From Amphiura filiformis (taxonomy: Eukaryota > Echinodermata > Ophiuroidea > Amphilepidida > Amphiuridae), in the NCBI RefSeq assembly GCF_039555335.1, contig NC_092637.1, forward strand, positions 37,715,526 to 37,779,525: a stretch of 64,000 nucleotides of DNA, read 5' to 3'. Of this stretch, positions 20,601 to 30,366 are shown piece after piece. Each line of letters opens with the position of its first letter. The stretch's first letter is position 1. A program made the translations under genes and the position numbers. The notes beneath the pieces are model-generated. The model ran no database searches and had not been told where the DNA came from. It saw nothing but the letters and a program-made list of their open reading frames with translations.

Positions 20601-23319
20601 AGTGTGATCAGGGCCAGGGTTGAAACTTCTATTTGAATATATAAACATTGTTAGATTGAAAATCTTATGAAGAAATGATTTCAATATATCATCATCAACC
20701 ATACCATAACAGAATAAGATTAGATTTTTCTTCAAAATTTTACTAGAAAAGAAGGCGAAGAGCGAAGTCTAAAAATCGATTTTATAATTCGCAACGAGAA
20801 ACGCATATTTTTGTTTACCAGAATTGACATGTCGCATTTGAGTTGTATTGTTCATGTATATCTATTAACGAAGAAAAATGTACCATGTTTGGTATCCAAA
20901 TAATTGCATGAAGTTACTCTTTCCAAATATATATTTTGATATCCCCTCGGCCAATCCTAGCGAAAGATATGACGGTTAAAAATGGTATCGAGACTTTTGG
21001 GACACCCTGTATTTGTTAATTTGGGGGAATGTATTATCTTCAATACGAAATTTGCATATGATTGACGGCTTTCATCCCAGCTACATACACTTAGTACATA
21101 ATTAAATTGATACATTTACTTCGAAGACTGTTAAATGTCAACAATGTCAATAAATTGTTAATAATTTGCCATAGAATTTGTATCTATATAGCGAATTAAA
21201 AAAAGTAATCGAAATTATTTGATATCAGAAGGACATTCCTCGTATTCGGAATGCAATTTGATGTTTCTGATGTGCTCTCATGTCCCACAAAAATACTGTG
21301 CAAACGTTGCTATCCGATCCCTTAAAACAATTTGGCCCATTTTATTGCTATCTACAGTAGACAGCTTAATTTTGTGTGTAAATGGATTGATTTTTGTCTC
21401 CTATACTAGGTTATTTCATCTACGATGTATTGGAATTACGGCGATACTCATTTTGGAAAGAATGGCCATTTGTGTTACATCACATAGCGGTAAGAACAGA
21501 ACATCAAAAACAATATAGGCCAAAAAAAAGGTGTTTGTTTGCCCAGACACGACCGACCCAAAAAATCAAAAAACATCAAACACTTTTTTTAACAATGATA
21601 TAAAAATAAAGAAATTGATGTCATTTTTCCTATAAAAATGCCAAATGACACTTAAAAGCTCATATTCCTGGCAATCACAGCTTTCATTTTTCCCAACAAT
21701 AGTTTACCATCAATCAACATCAATATAGAGAACCAAGCATGACACATGTGACAAGATTGGTCTATAGTATTTAAACAAGGTGGTTAAAGATGGCAGTTTT
21801 GTGAGTGAACGTCCGCAACAAGAGGTCAATTATTTTTCACATTTGTACAGGGTAAAAAATAAACTTGCTCTAATTTTCTTGAAATTGGCAGTAAATTGTT
21901 CATCTATTTGTGGGGATTCAGAAAAAGAATAGTTTGCACTATCTGCAATGTCAAATTATTGAGATTTAAGATAAAAACGAGTTTCAAATTTTGACCATTT
22001 GTGTGACATAATTACGGAACTGCCCCTTTATTGATCATCTTTATATTCAAGCCAACCTGTAATTATAACTCTGTACTTTTCTGGGATTTTGTGTTGGGGT
22101 TTCGAAATATTACCAACAAATGGTGCAGATCGTACAGCTCAACTGATCATACTTTTCCTACATTCGACCTTGCATGATTTTTGAGTTGACACAGTCATGA
22201 AAATAACTATAGATACTTGACAGATCATTAGTAGCCCAGTTCTGAACCTTTTCATTGATCATTCATAACAATAGGTATCTGATGGATCAGTGAAGATAAG
22301 AAGGGATTATAATATATCCGTAACCTTGATATTATAGTACATCTCGAGGAAAAAGTGCAATGGACATGTTTTCATTTTATGTTTCAAATATCCCGCGCAT
22401 GAAAATTGAGTATTTAACCCAAAATGGAAAATGGAACAATTTATTGGAAATCTGTTTAACAGATTTTTTGACATCTTTTCTGCACTGTATTATACCTAAA
22501 TTAAGAAATTTGATAAATATTCAAAGAAAATATAGGTCATCCAAAAATTAGATTTTTACACATTTTGGGGCAAAAAGGAAAAAAAGGAAAAATATCAAAA
22601 TCTGTTTAACAGCTTCATTCATCAAGTCATAACAAACGGCCTACATGCTTAATTTCTAATAAAATATTGAAATTGTGAAAAATATAGGTATTTATTGATT
22701 TTCATGTTTTTTCTTGCAAATATGCTAATAATATGCAAATTATGAAATTGCAAAATAAAGTTTCTACATAGCATACATCTTTCAAGTGTGATGTTCAAAA
22801 TGACAGACATCAAAAAGAGATTCGATGAAATGTAAAGGTGTAGTAACAATTTTGGCATGGACTGTCTGGTCAGGAAAAGTACGATAAGTTGAGCTGTACA
22901 TTTGAAGAAACAATTTGTGCTAAATCTGTATGTTTTATTTTGATTTCTTTCAGTTCATCGCCGTTGCATTAAAAATAATATACGCACGTCAGGGCCTCGG
23001 AGTAATAATAATTGGACTAACTATAGAAGCTGGGAGTATCTTTTTACATGTGCGCAGTCTGCTTTTGAATTACGGTTACTCTGTTCATAGCAAACCGTTC
23101 AAAGCAATAACCCGCATTATTCTGTTAATTTTTGTTACGTATCGTATTCCTGTACTTGCTTTCTTATTACAATGTCACCATTATAATCACGAGAGTCTAC
23201 CCTTTATGCTCGTAATTCTAGGATATTTTGCGATTTCTGGGATATTATTTGTTAACGTCTATGTTGTAATGTCTTTATTAATGTCAGGGACAAGATGGAA
23301 ATCGAAAGCAATCATATAA
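17431..23319 (+). CDS. TLC-domain membrane protein (TLCD4/TMEM56-like), four exons, complete
   Basis: Joining 17431-17636, 18932-19014, 21410-21489 and 22954-23319 gives 244 codons plus TAA, with every intron GT-AG and phases 2, 1, 0 in agreement. TLC proteins (TRAM, LAG1, CLN8 homology) are multi-pass membrane proteins of the secretory pathway and plasma membrane, some linked to lipid synthesis or membrane composition. Seen here: an N-terminal hydrophobic segment (residues 1-20), GYFIYDVLELRRY (97-109), the paired histidines LHHIA (119-123), then IEAGSIFLHVRSLLLNYG and at least two long hydrophobic helices to the C-terminus. Length fits the ~240-270 residues usual in the TLCD4 group. The early histidine usual in TLC domains appears to be Asn (SLVNATI). 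Introns hold several foldback elements. Substrate or partner cannot be inferred. Confidence 0.85.
17640..18411. other. Intron 1 of the TLC gene, first part, unassigned
   Basis: A-rich run near 17850-17870. Nothing else recognised. Confidence 0.4.
18412..18695. repeat. TTATTCYGAAGG minisatellite-like foldback in intron 1
   Basis: ACCGTTATTCTGAAGGACC opens and GGTCCTTCAGAATAACG closes the block. Between them, variants of TTATTCCGAAGG recur every 15-25 bp. Intronic. Confidence 0.75.
18932..19014 (+). CDS. TLC-domain gene, exon 2
   Basis: Preceded by a pyrimidine-rich TTTTTTTTCTCTTATAG and followed by GTAAGT. Completes a Ser codon from exon 1, then reads LPSWTLTYSDLLTRYTTSGE and on to LLVAT, the loop after the first TLC helix. 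Leaves phase 1. Confidence 0.8.
19108..19379. mobile_element. TA-flanked MITE (272 bp) in TLC intron 2
   Basis: Ends GTTAAGTCAAAAACCTCAAT and ATTGAGGTTTTTGACTTAAC are perfect inverted repeats with TA at both outer sides (19106-19107, 19380-19381), fitting Tc1/mariner MITEs. The 99-codon ORF over it (19042-19341) starts outside the element and is not a gene. Confidence 0.85.
19490..19820. mobile_element. Foldback element in TLC intron 2
   Basis: AAATAATTATCAAGCACGAA opens and TTCGTGCTTGATAATTATTT closes. Arms of roughly 150 bp also share CAACACGCGATATT and its complement. Non-coding. Confidence 0.85.
19893..20586. mobile_element. Long foldback element in TLC intron 2
   Basis: Arms (19893-20030 and 20455-20586) share CTAGTAAAAGTGGC.CAATTGTGATTTTACC and CCGTTTGTTCTGTTCAATT in complement. 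The loop includes a G-run near 20385 and TTTTTT tracts. Confidence 0.8.
20600..21035. other. Unassigned TLC intron 2 sequence
   Basis: No recognisable feature. Confidence 0.4.
21040..21335 (-). mobile_element. Half copy of the GAGAGCACATCAGA MITE family
   Basis: Matches the right halves of 58985-59545 and 63010-63632: AGCTACATACACTTAGTACA, AGAAGGACATTCCTCGTATT, TGATGTGCTCTCATGTCCCA and CCGATCCCTTAAA. The left half is missing. It ends 75 bp before TLC exon 3. Confidence 0.75.
21410..21489 (+). CDS. TLC-domain gene, exon 3
   Basis: Flanked by CTATACTAG and GTAAGA. Encodes GYFIYDVLELRRYSFWKEWP then FVLHHIA. The YFIYD and HH motifs are the most diagnostic part of the TLC domain. Leaves phase 0. 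Confidence 0.9.
22128..22902. mobile_element. Foldback element in TLC intron 3 (probable)
   Basis: TCGTACAGCTCAACTGATCA at the left resembles, in complement, AGTACGATAAGTTGAGCTGT near 22885. The word AGGAAAAGTA is also shared in complement. The arms are short and diverged. Confidence 0.5.
22954..23319 (+). CDS. TLC-domain gene, exon 4 (last)
   Basis: Acceptor TTGATTTCTTTCAG. Encodes FIAVALKIIYARQGLGVIII through to a TAA at 23317-23319. It contains the E..S.F.H.RSLL motif and the last two or three membrane segments. The tail RWKSKAII is basic, as expected on a cytosolic end. No canonical AATAAA was seen in the next 200 bp. Confidence 0.85.
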   Translation, partial: FIAVALKIIYARQGLGVIIIGLTIEAGSIFLHVRSLLLNYGYSVHSKPFKAITRIILLIFVTYRIPVLAFLLQCHHYNHESLPFMLVILGYFAISGILFVNVYVVMSLLMSGTRWKSKAII

Positions 23320-23911
23320 TAATTATAGTGTGCGTATAAGCCTACACTCTTAGAAAAAGATTCTAAAAGGGTTCTTCGAATGTCCTCCAGGCAGAATTTG
23401 TAAAGGTTGTTCAAATAACCATAAATATAAAATAACCTATAATTCCCGAGGGTCCTCCCTATAGTGAGACAAAAAAACCCATATAACATCATAAACATGG
23501 GACTATCCTGGGAGGGGGGGGGGGTTGGTCTTCAAAATTTTTTGTACGGGGATGTGCCTCAGTGCATGACTTTCGGATAAAGACCGTTCTCTAGACCCTA
23601 TTTTCCACAAAAAGCACCCAAAGTGTCCCAAAATTCTTCCAAATACCCCAATTGGGCGCATTGTTCTTCAATGAAAACCCACCCATCGATATACCAAAAT
23701 CGCTGAAAATAATACCCCTCCCCCCAAAAAAAAGGAGGCACATACCCGTATACCTTCATAATGGGAGACTCTCCGATCTGGGAGACAATGTGTCATTATG
23801 ATTGATAAATTATGTTCAATTTTGTTTTCATCATTTGTCTTTTGTATACTCTTAAGTATTTTAACGATCTGTTCACTTTTTATCTGGTTTTTATCATGTC
23901 TAACCAGCACG
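23320..23911. other. 3' flank with an old dispersed repeat
   Basis: Begins ACACTCTTAGAAAAAGA, a common MITE-type start. 23560-23760 matches 14640-14810 in the opposite orientation. G-run at 23512-23525. Confidence 0.45.
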
Positions 23912-24734
23912 ATTAAATGTCGGGTTATATAAAGGGTATAAAACGTTTTAATAACATTTGAAAACTTTTTTGATAAAATTATACAAAACATTCTAACATA
24001 CTGTTATTAAAGCCATATTGTAACCACCTGATTGTTACATTTGCTGAGGAGGACGCCCTCAAAATGTTTCAACATTCTGTTTCACACTGACGAATGTAAT
24101 GAACTTTATTAAACTAACATATAGTACCCTGCAAAAATCAAGACTTTAATAATTCGAGATTTTAAGTAATTGTGAAAATTCGAGATTTTGAAAAGAAATA
24201 TTAGTCGAACGCGTACGAGATGTTCATAACACAGTACGTACATGGCGTGCAGGACCGCATCAAAGGATCGTGTCGTAGCACAACCGACGGAGTGATACGC
24301 ATTGGCGATATTGGCGCTGGTAGTAAATTCCAATTGTCTTTGCTTTACCGTTAGTTGTTCAGCTCAAAATTAAAAGGGGACATATCTGACAGTAAAAGCT
24401 ACCATTTTATGAAAAAGAAATACTAATCTATTTTTTTAATGAAAATGTTACAACGTGGCTTTAACTGTTGACAAAATTATTTAGCAAAAATGTTTGCCAA
24501 AGCATATTTTGCAATAACATTTTGACAACATTTTATGTTGTTGTAGTGTTTTTTCATATAAAATGTTTTTAAAATGTTTGCATGACCTTTTTTTTACAGC
24601 TACAACTGCAAGCTAAAGTATTATACAGTAATGTCAAACAGTAATGTCAAACCCGACATTTAAATGTTATTAAAATGTTTTTACCAACACCAAAACGTGT
24701 TTATAACCTGTTTGTGACGTATGTGTTTGCTGGG
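23912..24734. mobile_element. CCCAGCAAACAC element, copy 3, split by another MITE
   Basis: 23912-24006 and 24465-24734 align to parts of the elements at 4691-5368 and 12577-13268, ending TGTGTTTGCTGGG. The gap is exactly the TTAA-flanked element at 24011-24460. Confidence 0.75.
24011..24460. mobile_element. TTAA-flanked MITE, copy 1 (450 bp)
   Basis: Ends AGCCATATTGTAAC and GTTACAACGTGGCT are imperfect inverted repeats, directly bounded by TTAA (24007-24010 and 24461-24464). The unfilled target is seen at 13031-13048 (TGTTATTTAAGTGTTGAC). TTAA duplication points to the piggyBac superfamily. A second copy, inverted, is at 38600-39036. Confidence 0.85.
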
Positions 24735-24735
24735 T

Positions 24736-25326
24736 ATGCATGTGCGTTAGATCCCGGTCAAACCCCCGCCTGAATAAGTAGAAAATATAGGTGATTACGT
24801 AACCATGTTATCTTCAGTTTGCAGTGACGATTTTCCTGTAACTTACATGAAAGACAGAAGACATTCGTAGCTTTATAAACACTAAGGTTCGATTTCTTAC
24901 AGCTTGGCTAGTGGTCCGGCTTCCCAAGATTGATTTATCTTTCTAGGTGATGGACGATGTAAAATTTTAAGCACTGGTATATAGGACTACTTGGGCTTAA
25001 GCCTGATGGCTTAGGAAGCCTGACTATTAGCCATGCTTCGAGAAACTGGCCTTAAAAGACGTCAATTTCTTCGAACAAACGAAAGTAATTTTGCATGTAT
25101 ATAGATGGGAAGAATCTTATCAAACATGAATATCATACTGGAAATGTTTGACATTACTGTTATTTCCTTTGCAATGCTGTTTTTGCTGTAAAAATTGATA
25201 ATTTTAGTAAGATACATATGTATAATATTTAGCAATTTTAATAAAATTTTAACCAATTCAAAATTACGACAGTAAAATAATGTGTTTTTTCTACTTGTCT
25301 GAATTTTTTAAGTGTGTGACTTACCT
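24736..25326. other. Unassigned spacer before the tandem duplication
   Basis: AT-rich, no feature recognised. Confidence 0.4.
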
Positions 25327-25394
25327 CTAAGATGAGAAAACGAGTACATGTATTTGGTTGACAATTGACATTTGGTGTGATTTTACGGTGTACC

Positions 25395-25775
25395 GCTCAG
25401 TCCGACACGCCGCTAGTCCGACACACTTCTAGTCAGACACGCCGCTAGTCCGACTACACAAATTCCCTATACTTAGGGGTGCGTCAGTCCGAAAATGAAA
25501 AACACTGCGCTAGTCCGAAAAAAGCATGCGCTAGTCCGAAAATGAAAACCACTGCAACAGTCAGACACGCCGCTAGTCCGAATCTGAAAAAACTTTTTCA
25601 GTCCGACACGCCGCTAGTCCGAATCCGAAATACACTGCGATAGTCCGAATCTGGAAAACACTTCTTTAGTCCGACACTGCGCTAGTCCGAGACTGAAAAC
25701 CATAGCGCTTGTCCGAAACTGAAAACAACAGCGCTAGTCCGAACCTGAAAAACACTGCGCTAGTCCGAATATTTG
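25395..25775 (+). repeat. AGTCCGA minisatellite, locus 2
   Basis: Opens GTACCGCTCAGTCCGACACG, then repeats units such as GCTAGTCCGAATCTGAAAAA with periods near 25-35 bp. Near-identical to 28585-28965 and related to 11834-12190. Confidence 0.85.
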
Positions 25776-25784
25776 ATTCTTGAG

Positions 25785-25945
25785 CAAATCATGCCTCAAG
25801 TCTGATTGTGATTGGTATCTGATCAGGATCGGTAGAGTAAACTCAGTAGATAAAGTTCTTTGTATCTGATCCAGAAAGTTCACTTACTTGTGTACGTTTC
25901 AACAACACCTGTTGTTATCAACACTTGTCAGCTGACTTTTTGAAA
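25785..25945 (-). repeat. Inverted Penelope-like 3' end, unit 1
   Basis: CATGCCTCAAGTCT, TGTATCTGATCCAGAAAGTT and CACTTACTTGTGTACGTTTC are the complement of 36260-36352, which follows the GIY-YIG fragment. Terminal sequence in inverted and partial tandem copies is a known habit of Penelope-like elements. Confidence 0.7.
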
Positions 25946-25956
25946 CGTACACTTTA

Positions 25957-26133
25957 GGGATTCAATCATGTTTCACCGTTGTTCATCACCGATTAACAAC
26001 GATGCGTCCGCGTCGTCTGTGTGGTTTACTTCGCGAGGGCAGCTTTAGCTGCCCGAGCGAAGTAAACCACGCAGACGCGCCGGACGCGAGTTGTTAATCG
26101 ATGATGAACAACGGTGAAACATGATTGAATCCC
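25957..26133. repeat. 177-bp near-perfect hairpin, unit 1
   Basis: GGGATTCAATCATGTTTCAC opens and GTGAAACATGATTGAATCCC closes. The tip is GGGCAGCTTTAGCTGCCC. Arms are about 80 bp with few mismatches (for example CGTCGTCTGTGTGG against CCACGCAGACGCG). It lies between Penelope-like terminal sequence and the reverse transcriptase remnant. Confidence 0.9.
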
Positions 26134-26323
26134 TTTCAACAACGAAACAACGAAACATGTATGCTAATGCTGTTACGTAATCATGTGTGTGATATAATTT
26201 TTACATGTGTTGTTTGAAAGACAAAGGTACAGTGTTTATGTAATCATTGAGAAATGCCATGAAAACGATCCACAAATGACGTCACGAGTCAACTCTTAAA
26301 ACACACTGACTGCCCCTCGTAAG

Positions 26324-27180
26324 TTGACAGGTCTCAAGAAGGAAGGTAAGATCACCGAATTGAAGTATAAACAGCTTTATCCCACGGCCGAAAATGTGCC
26401 CAAATTATATTGTACGCCAAAAATACATAAGCTTAACACTCCTTTGCGTCCATTTGTAGACAACACGGCAACCATCGGTTATAGTACTTCGAGATGGCTC
26501 GCTGATATTTTAGGTGCATTGGTTGGCAACACTCAACATCATGTTGAGAATTCCAAGTAATTGTCATAAGATCTTGCGAAAGTGGTCATAGACGAAGAAG
26601 ACATACTCAACTCCCATGATGTTGTGAGTCTATTCACCAAGACTCTCATTGCATCGACCAAGTGATAGACATTGTTCAAAGTAGACTTGAGAAAGAAAAC
26701 GTGTTGCGTGTTTACAACAGAGAGATAGTAGTAGAACTTCATGAGTTCATACTAACTACCACATATTTTACCTTTAGAGGTAAAATGTACCGCCAGCTTT
26801 TTGGAACTGCGATGGGCAGCCCGTTATCTCCGATTGCAGCTAACATATTCATGGAAGTTCTGCATCAACAGGCGATTGCCACGGCACCCCTAGATTGCTG
26901 ACCTAAGCTATGGCTGCGTTATGTGGATGACATTGAATTTATAAACAAAGATAGCATCCATCTGCTTACTGAACACATCGACCAAGTTGTCAAATCGAGC
27001 TCCACAAAGTTTATTTATGAACAAGAATATCAGGTAGCTTTCCGTTGCTAGACACGTTGATAGTGAAAAAGACGACGGCACTGTAAAGCTACTAGTCTAC
27101 CGTAAGCCAACTCATCATGATGCAGTCATGTCTACAGTAGAATTCAATTCGACCTTTGCAGGACTTAAACCCCATTAAAA
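26324..27180 (+). pseudogene. Penelope-like reverse transcriptase, broken, unit 1
   Basis: The first open part contains PKLYCTPKIHKLNTPLRPFV and LADILGALVGNTQHHVENSK, the fingers motifs of Penelope-like RTs. After TAA (26558-26560) and a frame change the next part has YRQLFGTAMGSPLSPIAANI. After another stop comes LRYVDDIEF (catalytic YVDD near 26920), then VKLLVYRKPTHHD at about 27090. The RT is broken by at least three stops or shifts and is cut off after 27180 before the linker and GIY-YIG domain. The same breaks occur in unit 2. Confidence 0.85.
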
Positions 27181-28516
27181 GCTATTAAACTGTGACCAAG
27201 ATAACACTCATTGAAAACAGCTCAACTGATTAAATCATATCTTCTCTGGTTAAATACACACATCATATATTTCTGCTTTTACACGTACAATGGAGCAATG
27301 CGCTGGGATTATAGTTTCAGTTGGGTGAACGATTATAAAGCGAGCGCTAGATAACAATTCTCGCGATTCCAAATACAGCGCGCCACCTACGATCAAGTCT
27401 GGCTGATCTACTTCGCGCAGAGCATCATGGGTAAAAGTCGACATCCATGACGCGTCGACGATGAACCATCGACCAAGGAAACGGAAACGAGTGTTGCTAT
27501 CGATTACTCAACCACTTTTGTTTATTTACGTTGATGATGATCAGCTGTTGATTCAACCCTCCGACGATTTTTTTTTCATTTCTGCCTCCTTTTTAAAGTT
27601 AATTTCGACAGTCATGGTTTAGGCCTACCTCTGTGAATGTTCAGAGTGTTAGGCCTATTCCCACACAAAATAATGGGCATCAATTAAACCCTTATTTTTA
27701 AACTTTTCCGAACTTTCCGAGGCGCTTGGGAAAATACTTTAGGCTCTCGTTTACAAGAAAAGAAAACACTTTCAGGTCTTTAAGCTTTGTTGTAAGTAGG
27801 CCTATAATAGACTTGATTAAAAAAATATGATTGGGGATAGGCCTACTTAGACCCTCATGCATATATCCTTTTAAAAAAACCAATTTTTAAACCTTGTTTG
27901 TTTTAAGTAAACGGTAGGCCTAATTCTCAATATTTAGAATAACGAAAATTCAATACATATTTTAACAGCATGGACAGCGTAAGGCATTTTTTTTAATATG
28001 TTATTTTTTCTGCCTCCTTTTTAAAGTTAATTTCAACAGTCATGGTTTAGGCCTACCTCTGTGAATGTTCAGAGTGTTAGGCCTATTCCCACACAAAATA
28101 ATGGGCATCAATTAAACCCTTATTCAAACTTTTCCGAACCCGATCCGAGGCGCTTGGGAAAATACTTTAGGCTCTCGTTTACATGAAAAGAAAACACTGA
28201 AAAATATGATTGGGGATAGGCATACTTAGACCCTCATGCATATCCTTAAAAAAACCAATTTTTAAACCTTGTTTGTTTTAAGTAAAGTAGGCCTAATTCT
28301 CAATATTTAGAATAACGAAATATTCAATACATATTTTAACAGCATGAACAGCGTAAAGCATTTTTTTTTTTAATACGATTAAAACGTTTTCGAATTTCAA
28401 ATGTAGGTCTACTCTATTCCTATTCAACCATCTACGGTTAAAACTCGATGTCAAAAATGTTGATGTCTCTGATCGACCATCTAAGCCTATAAACCCGATG
28501 TCAAAATGTCAATTTT
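27181..28516. repeat. Non-coding tail of unit 1 with internal 429-bp duplication
   Basis: TTCTGCCTCCTTTTTAAAGT recurs at 27579 and 28008, each followed by TAGGCCTACCTCTGTGAAT and GAGGCGCTTGGG. 27185-27440 is present in complement at 34290-34337 plus 35605-35840. Confidence 0.8.
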
Positions 28517-28584
28517 CTAAGATGAGAAAACGAGTACATGTATTTGGTTGACAATTGACATTTGGTGTGATTTTACGGTGTACC

Positions 28585-28965
28585 GCTCAGTCCGACACGC
28601 CGCTAGTCCGACACACTTCTAGTCAGACACGCCGCTAGTCCGACTACACAAATTCCCTATACTTAGGGGCGCGTCAGTCCGAAAATGAAAAACACTGCGC
28701 TAGTCCGAAAAAAGCATGCGCTAGTCCGAAAATGAAAACCACTGCAACAGTCAGACACGCCGCTAGTCCGAATCTGAAAAAACTTTTTCAGTCCGACACG
28801 CCGCTAGTCCGAATCCGAAATACACTGCGATAGTCCGAATCTGGAAAACACTTCTTCAGTCCGACACTGCGCTAGTCCGAGACTGAAAACCATAGCGCTT
28901 GTCCGAAACTGAAAACAACAGCGCTAGTCCGAACCTGAAAAACACTGCGCTAGTCCGAATATTTG
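28585..28965 (+). repeat. AGTCCGA minisatellite, locus 3
   Basis: Copy of locus 2 in unit 2, with almost no differences by eye. Confidence 0.85.
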
Positions 28966-29145
28966 ATTCTTGAGCAAATCATGCCTCAAGTCTGATTGTG
29001 ATTGGTATCTGATCAGGATCGGTAGAGTAAACTCAGTAGATAAAGTTCTTTGTATCTGGTCCAGAAAGTTCACTTACTTGTGTACGTTTCAACAACACCT
29101 GTTGTTATCAACACTTGTCAGCTGACTTTTGAAACGTACACTTTA

Positions 29146-29322
29146 GGGATTCAATCATGTTTCACCGTTGTTCATCACCGATTAACAACGATGCGTCCGC
29201 GTCGTCTGTGTGGTTTACTTCGCGAGGGCAGCTTTAGCTGCCCGAGCGAAGTAAACCACGCAGACGCGCTGGACGCGAGTTGTTAATCGATGATGAACAA
29301 CGGTGAAACATGATTGAATCCT
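29146..29322. repeat. 177-bp hairpin, unit 2
   Basis: Same hairpin as 25957-26133, with the same GGGCAGCTTTAGCTGCCC tip. One arm difference (CGCGCTGGACG for CGCGCCGGACG). Confidence 0.9.
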
Positions 29323-29511
29323 TTCAACAACGAAACAACGAAACACGTATGCTAATGCGGTTACGTAATCATGTGTGTGATATAATTTTTACATGTGTTG
29401 TTTGAAAGACAAAGGTACAGTGTTTATGTAATCATTGAGAAATGCCATGAAAACGATCCACTAATGACGTCACGAGTCAACTCTTAAAACACACTGACTG
29501 CCCCTCGTAAG

Positions 29512-30366
29512 TTGACAGGTCTCAAGAAGGAAGGTAAGATCACCGAATTGAAGTATAAACAGCTTTATCCCACGGCCGAAAATGTGCCCAAATTATATTG
29601 TACGCCAAAAATACATAAGCTTAACACTCCTTTGCGTCCATTTGTAGACAACACGGCAACCATCGGTTATAGTACTTCGAGATGGCTCGCTGATATTTTA
29701 GGTGCATTGGTTGGCAACACTCAACATCATGTTGAGAATTCCAAGTAATTGTCATAAGATCTTGCGAAAGTGGTCATAGACGAAGAAGACATACTCAACT
29801 CCCATGATGTTGTGAGTCTATTCACCAAGACTCTCATTGCATCGACCAAGTGATAGACATTGTTCAAAGTAGACTTGAGAAAGAAAACGTGTTGCGTGTT
29901 TACAACAGAGAGATAGTAGTAGAACTTCATGAGTTCATACTAACTACCACATATTTTACCTTTAGAGGTAAAATGTACCGCTAGCATTTTGGAACTGCGA
30001 TGGGCAGCCCGTTATCTCCGATTGCAGCTAACATATTCATGGAAGTTCTGCATCATCAGGCGATTGCCACGGCACCCCTAGATTGCTGACCTAAGCTATG
30101 GCTGCGTTATGTGGATGACATTGAATTTATAAACAAAGATAGCATCCATCTGCTTACTGAACACATCGACCAAGTTGTCAAATGGAGCTCCACAAAGTTT
30201 ATTTATGAACAAGAATATCAGGTAGCTTTCCGTTGCTAGACACGTTGATAGTGAAAAAGACGACGGCACTGTAAAGCTACTAGTCTACCGTAAGCCAACT
30301 CATCATGATGCAGTCATGTCTACAGTAGAATTCAATTCGACCTTTGCAGGACTTAAACCCCATTAA
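29512..30366 (+). pseudogene. Penelope-like reverse transcriptase, broken, unit 2
   Basis: Same open fragments and the same interruptions as unit 1: TAA at 29746-29748, and the stop after TAPLDC. It adds its own change near 29983 (CGCTAGCATTTT for CGCCAGCTTTTT). YVDD lies near 30108. Not functional. Confidence 0.85.

Larger units (their letters stand above)
25327..28516 (+). repeat. Tandem duplication unit 1 (~3.19 kb)
   Basis: Starts CTAAGATGAGAAAACGAG. The same sequence restarts at 28517. Order inside: AGTCCGA minisatellite, Penelope-like terminal sequence in inverse orientation, 177-bp hairpin, broken reverse transcriptase, and a further internal duplication of about 429 bp (from 27579 and 28008). 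The junction word TCAATTTTC followed by CTAAGATGAG marks head-to-tail joining. Confidence 0.9.
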
